Shown: positions 29,086 to 41,870 of the stretch, one piece after another | How the letters are laid out: the number at the start of each line of letters is the position of its first letter | Position numbering within the stretch: position 1 is the stretch's first letter | NCBI GenBank assembly: GCA_013400975.1 | Contig: WBMZ01008656.1 | Span: 1 to 64,000, forward strand | Origin: Atrichornis clamosus | Lineage: Eukaryota > Chordata > Aves > Passeriformes > Menuridae | Direction: 5' to 3' | DNA: 64,000 nucleotides | Made by a program: the position numbers and the translations under genes | Notes under the pieces: model-generated | Told to the model about the DNA's origin: nothing | Seen by the model: only the letters and a program-made list of their open reading frames with translations | Databases searched by the model: none

Positions 29086-32000
29086 AGCCCTAAAGGCCAG
29101 CCCAATCTGTATTTCCCCTGGAAAGCAATGGCTCAAGCGCCAACAAAAAGGCTGGATGTTTCCTTTTTACCTCAGGTACGTGTGGCACCTCCAGCTGCTG
29201 CAGGAGGAACAAAAGATGAGGGAGGGTGAGAGGTTTGGGGCCAGGCTTTTGCCTTCCTCTGTTAAACTAAGTCATATTTAGATACAACTGGCACCTCTTC
29301 ACATCTGATTTTAAGTTATTTCTATATGTAGTGAGATAATTTAATAGATAATTAATATAAGAGAACATGGATTCATTAAACTTTTATTTTGTGAAACTCT
29401 TGCTCTCTGAAAAGCATTTTTGTGTTTGACTACTAATTGTGTGAAAATAAAAATAATAATAAATGTACTGTTCATATTTAATGAGCACCAAATTATTTTA
29501 CACCAGCAAAAGCATAAATTTGAGACATTGGTAATAAAAAACACTATCCTCGCCTGCTTCACAATGCTCAGTTTGCCTTTAAAATATTTTGGGTGAAATT
29601 CTGTACCATCACACCCAGAGTGAGCCTGGAAAAGGATCAGGAATTTTTAAACGGCTGTAATAAAATGTGATAGGATTCTTGGATGGGAAATATTAGACAG
29701 ATGGAAGGAATCCTACTAATGCCCAACAATGCATCAAGCAACGTAATTACATGCTGTAGCCAGGATCCAGTTACTAATGCTTTGCAAGGCACAAAGGTAT
29801 ATGGAATCAACTATTTTTACAGCTGTCATAAAACTGCGTTCCTGCTAATATTCCTCTACCTCTCTTAAGATGCTCTGTTATTACCACTAGTAAAAAATCT
29901 AGGTATTAGCAAAGAAAAATCAGGAATTACAGCAGGACAGTCTGTTTTAAACCCACAACAGAAGAGATAGCATTGTACCAGCATGGTATGGTGTTTACAG
30001 AAATCCCCATACCTAACCCAGTAAACCCTGTTTACCAACTTAGAAACAAGGCCTTTGAAGTTTAGGGTTCATACAGGCCCATTTTAAAAGCTGGAGGCAG
30101 TTTTTTCCTAGTAAATCAAAATAATGCCAGCAGAAATCCCACAGCCCTCACCATAAACATGCATCACACAGTGCTGCCAGGCTGAGTTTGGAGGAAAGAT
30201 TGAGTCCTCAAATTCTTTCTCGATTTCTTTTCTTACTGCGGACCACATAGACCTAAACCCATAGATATATGCACGTATCTATGTGTAAATCTCTATATTT
30301 GTACTGTTTGTATAGAAATAATTGGCATTTTCCAGGGAGGCTGCTCAGTGCCAAGTGTTGTACTCCACTGGGCCAAGGATGGAGCCTGCAGTTGGCCACA
30401 GGGGTCCTGCCAACACATGGCAAGCCCAAACCCATTCAGAGAGACAATATTTGTCGGGAATAATACTTGATGCACACAGCCAGGAAAATTGGAACCAGAT
30501 TCAGGGCTCACGTGCTGGAAAGAATAACAGTGATTGTGGAAAAAGTGCTCTTACAGCCTGCATCACTGACTCCAGATTACAGATATGGATTTGCTGCGCA
30601 CAAACTCCCAGAGCTGGGATTGCTCCCTGATGGAAATGAACTGTGTAGCTGGCATTTTGACTAGTTGTACCTCCATAAGTGAATATAAGCTTGCCTCAGC
30701 TGTAACTGTTTTGCAGAGTGCATTGAATTATAATTGCTCCAGTTTTTCTCTCTTTTTATACATCACATATGCATAAATAACTTATAAAGAATATTTTCCT
30801 CCTGCAGTTCTCTTTCACTTATCATTTAATTTCACTAATTCACTTAACAAAAGATCTGCTTCAGATATGAGGAAGCCAGGGGAGAGATTAGAAGCTTTAC
30901 TGCACATGGTAGCATTATTTTCTGGAAGACTTCACATTCTTACTTTAATGGTTTTTCCATTAAGTTCAATCTCACTACAGCTAAGTTATAAACTGATGCT
31001 TGCCAGAGTCACAGTTATTGTATATCTGAGGTATATAATGATTCATAAACTTAACAAATCATCATATACCATATACATCATTAGCTTTAAAAAATTATTT
31101 TAGCTTTCCCACAATGCTCTTCTAATTCCATTCAAAGGGGTATAAACAAGAATGTCTAAATACCGTTGCTAAAAAAGTCATGGAACTTGCTCAGGTAGTT
31201 TTTCTTGGCCATGTTAAAGAAAAACTCAAGTTCAGAGGTGAACAAGAGTCATTCACACCTTTATTATTTTAAATGTATTCTCATTGGCATTGTCTGCCAA
31301 CTTATTTACACAACAGCTTTCCTGATTCATGTTTTGCCTACCTGGATTGCTGGAGCTCTTGCTTTGAGCAACTCAGAAAACACAAGGGATGTGATTGTCT
31401 TAGATACTGAGCAGAAATATCTGAGTCCTTCAGGTCCCTCCTTGCACTGAACTCCAGCAATATTTTATTAATCATTTTCTAATTGAATCCATGCAGCATT
31501 TGTTCCCTTTCAAGAGAAGGGAGGATGTCAGCTAATTATATGCTTCATACCAGGATGGGAGAGATGAGATAATTATATATTTTCAATAGCAGGATCTTCT
31601 AGAGGGGTTCTTTCTTGTGGAGGTACTTTATCTGTTGTCCCTTTCTTTTCAGAGGTTTTGCTCAGTAGAAAAGCCTTGGGCTTTTCTTTACCAGGCTGAC
31701 TGGATATTGCCACTGGAAAGTTGTATCAAGGAGAAATTAAATATAAACAGAAACACTGGGAAAATATTATAGCAGAAGATCACATATAGCAGCAGCACTT
31801 TTGCATATATAGTACAAAGCACACCCTCCACTACTGCAAACACCAAACACAGCAATTTCTATTATCCTTCAGGCATATTCATCACAGATTTTTTTTAGCC
31901 CTGGAATTAACTTGGAGAGTAACAAAAATCAGAGGTTTTAAGTCAATTTCATTTGCTGAGATTAAAGCAGAAAGATTAAATGAATAGCAAACATTGCCAA

Positions 32001-32641
32001 AATTTAAGTTTGGATATCAACATTGTCAGTCTTGCAAACTTCTCCAGTGCTATAAATCTTCCACATTATGCTCAAAGATTTTTATTCTTTTTTTTTTCTG
32101 CAGTGACCTGATGAAAGGTAGCGGCACTTTATGGATATTATAAGTTGTGCAAAATGATTGGTAGCCTTGGGAATTCTCCTCGCTTGGAATGACATTTAAA
32201 AATCAATGAAATTTAATTAAAAATACATAGATCATAATTGCCGTGCCGAGTTCTCTTCAGCGCTCTGCTAACCCATCTAAACCATCCCATTTTCCATTTT
32301 TCCTGCACAATGGCTCTCAGCTGGCTGGTATGAACTGTTATCCCTATGTCAAAAGTAGTGGGTGCAGCGTCAGAGCTTTTTTCCCTGCCAAACCAAGTCA
32401 CAAGCAGTTTAGCACCATACACGTGGGAGTTCATAATCCCGAACACAGCACACCATAGCCATGAAGCCACTGACCAGAAGTCCCTTCAGAGATATTCCAC
32501 TTGTCTAATCCTGAAGATAGCTGAAGCTTTAAGGCTTTAAACTTGTCTCCTAGCAGGCGTTTTCAAGAGAAAAGCCTCTTGAAGCATATTTATGAATGTT
32601 TTATTTTCTCGTCTGGTACTTATAGCGATGCAGCTCACATT

Positions 32642-32718
32642 CCCTGCCCATGGCAGCGGGGTTGGGACTGGGTGATCTTTCAGGTTCCTTCTAACCCCAA
32701 ACATTCCATGATTCTATT
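32642..32718 (+). mobile_element. CR1 LINE 3' end
   Basis: Forward CR1 3' end: ccctgcccatggcagcgggg, ggtgatctttcaggttcctt, then ctaaccccaaacattccatg and attct. The order matches the usual GCCCATGGCAGGGGGTTGGA...GGTCCCTTCCAACCC...ATTCTATGATTCT ending. Confidence 0.88.
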
Positions 32719-35357
32719 TTAGAACCCTAGAAATAAAAACGTTTTCAGAAGAAGTGTGTGTGTTTTTGCACAAGAACATATCTCCATCACGAGGATGAGC
32801 TTGTTTTGGAGAAAGCAGGTGAGAACTATCTCTTCTATTTCCATTCAAGGTATGAACAGCAGCAGAAGTAGAGGGTGTGAAAACCTTGCCTGGATATTAG
32901 TGTCCGCACCGTAAGTCTCACATCTTTCCCTGTTCTCCACCCAGAAACCATCCTAGCAACAGCAAATGCAATCCGTTGTATTAGATTGCTGTGAAATCTC
33001 TTGCTCTGTGTCAGAATCACTGAAAATCCTCACTGATGTAACAAGCCCATGCTTGCAAAATAAATGGAAATATCACTCTGATATCCTTTTTTTCACACTG
33101 ACTCAGTGACAACTCGGCCATAAGCCCTTACCTTGGTATCTGCAGTAGCACCTCCTCCTCCACACTTCAACTTTCCTCTCTGTGAAACAAGAGCCACAAT
33201 CACTGACCTCCTCTGTGGTTTGTGTGGAAATCCATTCATGCACTTACTGCTACTCTCAGAACCTCTTTAAAGCTGAAAGTATGTTCTAATTTAGCTCATT
33301 TTAAAAAGATTTTTTTTTTAAAGAAGATAATATTTACTTTTTGTTTTTAAGCAGTCCCTTCAAATTCATATTTTATGAGTTCCTTTAACTTGTCAGAGCT
33401 ATTGTCTCTCTTTCTTAGCAAGTCTTGAAGTAGTAAAGATATTGGTTAAGTATTACAAACTAACTAATTAGGCCTTCAATTATCATTAAAATTTTTTTAA
33501 AATAGCTTTCTACTGAACTGAAAACCTTTTGATCCTATAATAGGGCTTGAAGTATCACACTGCTCAAAACACAAGATCAGGTTACTCTTACCTTAAATGT
33601 CTCTATTTATATAGAAACTATTTCTATCTAAACATTACAAAGGAGCTTGTATTATCACAAGTAATTATTTAAGAAATAATCAAAAGTCTTTTTCCCCTTC
33701 AAAATGAAATTTGAGCCCAGCTACAATCAAAACACTTCCCAACTTTGTTCTTATTACACCAGCAAAAACTTAAGAAGTCACATTTAAGAAGATAATTTAT
33801 AGAATACCTTGATATATTTTATATATTTAAAAGGAAGGTTATTTTCTCCAGGTAAAAAAGCTCTTGGAGATGTCCTCTCTAAACAACTTAACAAGGAGGA
33901 GGTCTCCTGGTATTTAAAAAGACTCTGCTGATGGTTGATTGCTTTTTATTTAAAAATACCAAACACCAACTCTGCCTTAATTACAGTCTGCAGCAGCATC
34001 TCCTCAAATTAAAGGTTATTGTCAAACACTCTCTGCATGACAATGCTAAACCAAATGGAAAGATATAAAAATACATCCCAGGGTTTATGCAGTAGAGAGC
34101 TGGAGGCAATAGGCCTTCTTTTATGGTGAATTAAAAAAAGAGGATCGTTCTCATTAACACTCATTGTGTCTGAATGGAGCCAGTAATTGCCCCGGGGTCT
34201 ATATAATTAGCTTTAGCACTTCCTTTGATACAAGAAGGATACAGAAGGATGTGAACTATCGTTTTCTGGAGGTCTTAAGCACTCAAGGTGAATACCTTAC
34301 ACTAGGAGGAAAAACACTTTTGTGCCCTTAACCAAAATGCTAACATACTAGCACTAATAATATAATTAGCAACTGGGTTTGCTTTGGCGGGGACATTTGT
34401 GTCTGTCTGTGCAGAAGCTGGTGGTGCGGAAGGACGAAGCACCAGCAGGGAGGTAGAGGCACACCTCGTCAGCTCTGGGGAGGCAGCACCACAGACCCCT
34501 GCCCCCCAGACCCGGCGACAGAGCGGGGCAGGGGGAGGTGTTCACTCACAAGGCGCGGGGAGAACAGCCCGACAGAGGAAAAGGGGATGAAACAGACTGG
34601 AAAGAGGGGGAGCATTCCCTGCACCCTTCCTCCTTCATATTGCAGTCGTGCTGTGCGCCAAAAATAACTTTTCCTCCATCTCGAGAGACCCCCAAGAAGC
34701 AGCACAAGCATCCAGCTGAGACTCAGATGCCTTTGCCTGCAGCACTAGATGTAATTTTAAGGACTCCCATCACGCACAGATCTGGTGTGACTCTGCTTAA
34801 CTTGTGAAATCTGATCACAGCAGTCGGTGATATGACTTAAGGCAGAGTTGTGGCTCTAAGTAAGAGAGAAAAATGATTCTAGTGCAGTAAATAACAGCAC
34901 TAGAAGCTCTGTACAACATGACTTTCAGCCAGATTAAAGCTACCTTAGATTCCAAATTTGTGTGATCTTCTCCCAGATATGTTAACCGTTCGGAAGCTGG
35001 TATTGATGGAGTCTTCAGGACAAATAACTTCTGATCCCTGGAGAGTGAGATCACACACCAGTTACTTGATCTTCTGTAGTCAGCTCCAAACAGATCACTG
35101 TGATTAAAATAATTATCCCCCATTGTAGAGGAACAAAGGCATTATTTTTATTGTTATAAATCAAGTCAGCAGAGTTCATCATAACATTTTCCTGCAAACA
35201 GAGATCACCTTTCTTTTCCTGACCACTGATTTTAAATGGTGGTTCCAACTGCATCAATCTAAAGTCCACTTCAGTGAAGCTACTCCAGGTGCTGTAAAGG
35301 AAATTTGGTTATACTTGGGGATTATAACCTGATGGGTTTTCTGGGCAATCCGAGATG
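32719..35357. other. Intergenic; A+T-rich tract, then G+C-rich patch
   Basis: 33300-34380 is notably A+T-rich with few long open frames; 34385-34560 is abruptly G+C-rich with CpGs. No exon is recognised. The A+T-rich part around 33880-34210 is a candidate conserved non-coding element by appearance only. Confidence 0.55.
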
Positions 35358-35552
35358 AGAGAATCACAGAAACACAGAATGGCGTGGGTTGGAAAGGACC
35401 AACCCCCCTGCAATGACCAGGAACATCTGCAATTAGATCAGGTTGCTCAGGGCCCCATCCAGCCTGGTCTTGACTGTTTCCAGGGATGAGGCATCTGCTA
35501 CCTCCCTGGGCAACCTGTGCTTCACCACCCTCACCTTGAAAAACTCTCCCCA
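35358..35552 (-). mobile_element. CR1 LINE 3' fragment
   Basis: Reverse CR1: agaatcacagaaacacagaa, gcgtgggttggaaaggacc, then tcaggttgctcagggcccc, atccagcctggtcttgactg and ctccctgggcaacctgtgc. A block of roughly 20 bases present in other copies (ttaaagatcatctagttcc) is missing between ggaaaggacc and aaccccc. It underlies the open frames across 35254-35760. Confidence 0.88.
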
Positions 35553-36337
35553 CGTGGCTTTGTCCCTGAACAGGGCACCAGGCACTGAACTCCTCGCCTG
35601 TTGGACACGCCAGGTTCCAGGCTTGCGTGATTTTATGACCAGGAACCTGACTCCCCTCAGTTTGACCACAGAGGATAGGAAATGCTCAAAAAAAAATGAA
35701 CTAATATATTCTGGGAAAGCACACATGCTCCGTTTTGTTTATTCTGAGCAGAAGCCCTGAAACGTTATACCTGAGTAGATAAGACTCCCGTGCTCAGATT
35801 TTAGATCCACAGGGTGCTTGGAATGATTAAACCAAGGGAAAAACATGCGAGAGGAGGAAATGAGTTTCCTCCCCCACGCTCTCTGGTGCTGTCTCACTTG
35901 CTTTTGAAACCTCACCACCGCTCCCCACAAAGCCAGGTCCGGCCTGTGCCTCTTTCCATCTCCCAGAGGGACCTGGCACACGGTAGATTTAAGAAGTCTT
36001 ATGGAGAAGATAGGAGAATTAAAGTTGGGTGAAGACTAAACTTCTTGTGTTTAAAGACTTCGGGCTCATCACCTGAAAGCTACCCTGACCTAGAGATCTA
36101 AAGGGGAGGAAACTGCATCGAATCAGCTGAAAAATGCTGACTGCTCCTCTAAAGCCTTACCTTTTATGCCTGCCTTTTTCTTCTGTAAGTTTTGCTTTAG
36201 GAAATGGAAGTAGCAAAATTAGAAAAGAAAATGCTTCGATGATTTCAAACTTCGCAGAAAATTAAAATTGGAGCTTATGCCTGAATCTTCTGTCCACTGA
36301 AGAGTTTCAATTTAGAGGAATTGCTGCTATTTTCACA

Positions 36338-36402
36338 TATATATATAGCAATGTATAATAAAATATATATATTATGAATATAATTATATATGTAACTGCT
36401 AC
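36338..36402. repeat. AT-rich low-complexity tract
   Basis: Interrupted TA-rich sequence (catatatatatagcaatg, aaaatatatatattatg, aattatatatgta) with several short self-complementary parts, about 450 bases before the (TA)n microsatellite. Confidence 0.8.
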
Positions 36403-36833
36403 AAAAGACAGCAGTACACTCATACTTTCTGGTCCCAAATGCCTCCTCAGAGCTGTTAAAAAAGAAGTATTTCCTAGTTTGGAGGTAAAGAAAGAGGGAA
36501 GGAAGCCACGCAGAGCTTTGCACACTGCATTTTGCAGGCAATGATGCAGAAGGAAGGATGGATGAGTCCTGTGGAGAGTGCCAGTGACTGCACTGGATGC
36601 TCACGGAGCTAATGGGGAACATGTTCAGAAACCAGCTTGCACCACAACAAAGAAATTTATCACAATTTGTTGGCACGAGCCTGTAAGCAATTTGTCTGGG
36701 TCTGTGATGACTGCAGTCATGTTAAGCTCAAAGGCTCATCAGCATTTACAGTTAACAAAATACTGTACTATAAATATCATTTTGTGGGGCCAAGTTTCCA
36801 TTACATGTAAGGTCCCTGAAAAAAAAGTGTATA

Positions 36834-36835
<2 letters not shown>

Positions 36836-36864
<29 letters not shown>

Positions 36865-36876
36865 ATATATATATAT
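36836..36876. repeat. (TA)n microsatellite
   Basis: A run of alternating A and T from 36838 to 36862, then taa and a second (TA) run to 36876. The sequence is self-complementary and can form a cruciform; its length is likely polymorphic. It creates the tyrosine/isoleucine run in an overlapping open frame. Confidence 0.95.
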
Positions 36877-37974
36877 TTTTAAAAATCTAGATTACAATTT
36901 GCCAGTACAGTCTCCAATGCCACATGTTTAAGAATGTCTGCAAAGCCAGTGAAGAAAAAAAAAACCATAAAAATGGGACGGGGCTTTGCCCTGTCATCAT
37001 GCCTCGGGATTGGGATACAGCACAAACTTAGCACAGTGCCACAGCTGGGACTAACTCATGGCTACAGCCAGAGCATATTTAATCTCTTAGACATCAGCAT
37101 CTTTTATTCTCCTTAAACCCAGCTTGAGCACAGGACTGGTCCAAGAGCAAAAAAGGATAGTGTCACGAGAGAACGCAATCAGTTTTCGTCTGTCCCCTAG
37201 GATGAAAGAGGAATATGTGAGTCATTTTCTTGTACAATGGAGAAGCCTGAATCCCACTGCATCTGGCTAATGCCAAGGACTGACCAGACAGTATTCCGTC
37301 GTGATTTGTCACAGATTAAACGCAAACATAAACGTTTCTTGAAGTATTTTTCCATGGGTTCTGAACTCAGCAATAAAATACTGTTCTTTCAGTGGAATTT
37401 CAGCTACAGAACTCCTATAACCAATGCCTAGCAATAAAGTGATCAATAAGTGAAAAATGGCTGACATACTGCACCTATGCATTGAACAGTGGAATACTGA
37501 AGGACAGTGACCTTCTTGTGGGATTAAGTTTATTGCTTTCTGTGTCTTTTCAGACTCGTGCTTTGAGTTTTTTACAGTAATGTTTCATAAGCTGCTATTG
37601 AAGCAATAAAAACAGAGATAGGGAAAACATTTGGGAGTTATGCCTGCATTTTTACACATGATATTGCCTTGTTCTTTCTGAGATGCTGCAGTCTGGTGGG
37701 AGGAAAGGGACTCAGGGTTGGCTTGCTTCATTTTATTTATTTAGTTTTAAAAAGCAATATGGAAATTCTTGCTGTGTGAAGTAGCTTTCCTTTTTAGTCA
37801 GCCGCTCCTAAAGATCCTTCACCCACTGCCAGAGGACACAGTAACAGTGAGTGAAGCAGCATTCCATCGTGCTGCGTTTGGATTACCTTAAACTGAACTA
37901 ATTCTCGCTTTACAGCGAACTTAGGTCTGAACGGGTATTTGGGGATTAAAGTGGTTATGGAAAACGAGCAGATA

Positions 37975-38320
37975 ACGTCGTTCTGGTTTCTCCCAAACAA
38001 CTTGGAGGGGCAGTCCTGCCCGGAAGCCGGTTCCTGCCTCCCTCGGGCAGAGAGAGGAGAGCGCACCGCGCTGATGGTAGCCCTGGGGGTGGGCCGGGAC
38101 AGTGGGCTCCCTCCACTTGGTCCCGTCTCTGAGGATGCTGTGCGAGCTCAGGAGCAGCCCTGGCTTCAGCCACCTCCTCCTGCCTGCTTCGTGCCTGCAT
38201 TAATTCGCCCCGTAGGAGCCAGCACAGGGCAGGAAAAGCCAGCGTTGCCTCGGGGCTACTAAACCTGCCGGCCTCTGTGTGGATGTTCGCGTACGGCATT
38301 CCCACGCACACCCCGCGGTG
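37975..38320. other. CpG-containing G+C-rich patch in the gene desert
   Basis: A few hundred bases stand out from the A+T-rich surroundings, with CpGs in cccggaagccgg, ccctcgggcag, gcgcaccgcgctg and ggtcccgtctc. Open frames run on both strands but look like compositional shadows. It could be a small CpG island of a non-coding transcript, an enhancer, or only a G+C-rich patch. It is not a recognised repeat. Confidence 0.35.
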
Positions 38321-41300
38321 CTAATGTCTGAGGGAGTGTACCTGGAGACTCCCTGAGTAATCTCCACTACCAAAGAATGAACTGTGTCACAGGCTGGCTG
38401 CATTTCATGTTTAGAGAGAGACTGGAGCTCTTTGAATAGCCCTCAACTTATTCCCAGGGAGCCAACCCTGCTCACAGCCGTCTGGGTGGTGGGTTGGGAG
38501 TTATCCCCATGAACGATGCTGTGCTCCAGGACTGGATGCAGTGCCCGCCCTGCAGTCCCAGCAGTGCTGCACACAACCTGGTCTTAATTGCACCACAGAC
38601 TTGGGTAAGCATCTCCAGAATGGAAGAAACACACTTAAACAGCCTTATGTAATGTCAAACTAATGCATGCCAGGATTAAAGTCCTCCTCCGAAGGGAGTG
38701 GCCATGCTGTGCTAGCCTGCTTTCTGCCTTAAGGCTGTGGCAGCACCCTGATATCCAAACAAAGTCCTCACATCAGCCATTCCCAAGCAGAGGACAGCCC
38801 AGACTACATGAGAAGGAGGATGAAGACATTCTGTCCCTAACTTGGTCTTCAACTCAGATCTTCCTTTTCAGGGCCTCTTCTGTCAGTCTCAGCAATCCCT
38901 TGGACAGATGAGCAATCCTCTCTTCTCACAAGGTAAAACTCCCACACCTCACATCCTGTGCTATATCCACCCCTAGGACAATTTTCCTAGTATGGCTCTT
39001 GCTACGCCACCTTGCTCTGCATTAGGAGCCCCTCCTCTGATGTGCTAAAAATGAGTCCCTCGTGTGTTTTTGAAGGCTTTGATTCCCAGTCTCACCTTTT
39101 TTTCGTTATTGAAGGGCACTCTCTGGTCAGCCTGTGCTGCCTGCTGTGGAGCTGTGTGTTCAAACAAGGTCTTCCACGCTTCCCCCTGGGCACTAACAAA
39201 CATCCATGTAAAGATCAAGCCTCTCTTCCACATCCATCCTCTGTCTGTCCATCTCCGTGCTCAGCACCACCCCACCCCCTAACTAGGATGCCTAAATGAG
39301 GACAGAGCAGATTTAATTGAGACTGGTTTTGCCGTGGGAGGGAGGCACAGCACCCACAACCCAGCGGTCCTGCTGGAGTGGGAAAACTGGTGGAGCCACG
39401 AATACTTCGACCCTGGTGTTATCTAAGTAGTGGAAACCTGTTTTATTTCTAAAGGAGTAGATTCAGAGTGTGGGGAATATCAAGTTTAAAGCAGCTTGAC
39501 ACTACTTGGCAACTTCGAGTCACTGTCCACGTGATCTGTGAAAATCCCAGAGTTAAATGAAAACAGATTGAAAAGGCAAACAGAGTCATTATTTCTGCAG
39601 GGTAAGTGCTTGATCCTGGGGATATAGCTTGGCAAACTGGGAGCTTAGGAAATACAGGAGGGAGTACATCTGCTAGATTAATTTTCCTTTTCACCTAGTT
39701 CCTGCTGTGCTGCACAGCGGCACTGCCGAGCAGCACGATGGAAATACGCACCTGCACCTGCGTTCCCCTCAGTGCCTACTTTTAATCTGGAAAACACTCA
39801 TTTTTGAGAGAATGCATTCCCTCTTACCAGCATCTGATGGCTTTGGCTAAGAGCTGGAGAGACGGTGAATCAATATTCAAGTTTGTCCATGTTGTTAATG
39901 AGGAAAGAGTAACTCCGATGTTCTTGGGGCTCTCTTGTCTCTATGCAAAAAGACCTTCCAGCTTCCCTACACGGATCTGGGGCACAGCAATGTTTTTTCT
40001 AGTTTGTTGCAAAACAGGTTTTCAGCAGATGGGAGGAAGTTTTTATGCTTCAAATAATATCTTTACTGTCTGCATTGTATAATGCTAATACCAACTGCTC
40101 CACATTTATTCCAGACCAATTTTTTTTTGACATATAGAGATCTGGTATAAATCTACTTAGGGATTAAAACTTGTGTTCAGTAGCTGATTGACCTACCCTG
40201 ACCTGATTGTCTTACCCTTAAAGAACAAATATTAAATACTATTTATAAATTACAATGTGCTTTTTCAATCTCAGCCACTTGTTTCTGGTTTAGTTAATAT
40301 TGACCGACACAGAAAATATTAATGATAAAGACACTGTCTCCGGGTTTGGAAATCCCTGAACCACAAACAGCTGGAGAACATTTAGAGGAAAAAAATCACT
40401 GAAAATTTACCCTGTTGTTGTACTTTTCTATTCATATCTGATATTGGTCATTGCTAGTGACAGATTGCTGGGCTGGATGAATGTCTGGTGCGTCCTGAAA
40501 TGGCTGTTCTTAAATCCATCATCTCATCTTGGCAAAGAGGGAAGATTTACCCTTTACAGAAATAGGCTGCATGTAAATGAGCCAGCAGTGTGAGCCAAAA
40601 AGCACTTTAGCATCAGTTTAGGCACAGATTTTGCTACCTTTCCTCAGGTGAAGGGAACAACACTCTTCAAGTACTGTGGTGGAAGTGGATGTAACTGCTC
40701 AGTGAGAGAGTCTCGACCCCATGTAAATAAGACTGTCCCTGAATAATTCTGTTCACTAAATTTGCATGTTAAAAAAGTAATTAGCAAAAGCATTTCAAAA
40801 CCAGCTCCATCCAGTGCTCTTGTGGGAAATCTCAGCAGAACACAAGTAGAGTGAATTAACTACGGTGTTACCGGGGCAAACACTGCAACAGTCTGGGAGT
40901 GAGTGCGCTTCTGCCTCATTCCGGGTCTGCACTGAACAGCTCCAGCACCCAAACGAGCACTCCTAATTATGTCCCCTCTCATCATCTCAAGATTTGCTTT
41001 AGCAGTGAAGCTTTTAGATGAGGCAAACAGCGAGCTGTGTTTTGAAGACTTCTGAGATGACATGAACCTTTCCTCCCCGTCTTCTCTCACGCAGCTCTCT
41101 TGTACACCACCAGTTCCGGTGCTTTTTGCTCCTGATCTTGTATAGAAAAATACAACTGGAAGTACACAACTTAGTCCTACCCAGCTTCTGAAAAATTTCT
41201 CTGCTTTGAACACTGTGCCTGTAACAGGATCTTGTCTCTCCATACCATGAATACCACCAAACGACAGCCTTCAGAAACAGCCATCCCCAGTAATTTGTCA

Positions 41301-41796
41301 GAAGGCTGACAGCTAACCAAGGCACAGGGGAGACATTAAATGTTAGCAGAGACAGCATCATTCTCGTGGCTTTATCTCCCATTCCATTCCGAGTGTTACA
41401 TTAGCAGAAAACTGGCACCAGGACACGGAGGCCGCATGCACGCTCAGTACTGCTTGTCACAAAGCTCTCACCTGTCAACCAGGCTCCTGGATAAGCCTCA
41501 TTTTCTATTCCTTTTTTTTTTTTCCTTCCAAGGGGGCTTTTGAAAGCTCTGATTGCAGTAGCACAGATGAGCACAACCGCACAGAGAGCTTGGCGGGCTC
41601 TCCCCCGTGCCATGCTGCTGGGCACGGGCTGGATGCAGCGAGGTGGGCCCCCTGCCCAGCCCCGCAGGAATCCGCTCACGGAGCAGCCTCCGAACTGGAG
41701 CTGACTCCTCTCCAGCAGCTCCAAGAGCCGGCCAGGAGCTGGAGCGGGCGGCACCCAGCTGCATGGACAGCCTCCAGCGAGTTACACTGCAAATGC

Positions 41797-41870
41797 AGAA
41801 AAAGCAACTAAAAAAAGCAACCAAAAAAAAAAAGAAAAAAGAAAAAAAGAAAAAAAAGCAAAAAAAGCAG
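41797..41870. repeat. A-rich low-complexity tract (poly-A broken by G and C)
   Basis: About 74 bases of nearly pure A interrupted by single G or gc (aaaaagcaac, aaagaaaaaag). It follows directly on a G+C-rich block. It is the source of the lysine run in the overlapping plus-strand open frame. Confidence 0.9.

Larger units (their letters stand above)
21388..32641. other. Intergenic, unique sequence with weak CR1 pieces
   Basis: About 11 kb with no recognisable exon. It holds the weak inverted CR1 pieces at 27451-27650, a short CT-rich run near 23088-23105, and a G+C-rich patch at about 28905-29080. The open frame of 84 codons at 25553-25807 and the overlapping 94-codon frame at 25698-25982 match nothing I know. 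Confidence 0.6.

Noticed and set aside
35254..35760. Open frames of 97-105 codons on both strands
   Set aside because: They coincide with a CR1 fragment and its flank.
36578..36931. 117-codon plus-strand open frame with a Tyr/Ile run
   Set aside because: The run is translated (TA)n microsatellite; the rest has no recognised domain.
40860..41382. Minus-strand open frames of 127 and 122 codons
   Set aside because: They overlap each other in different frames, with no recognised domain.
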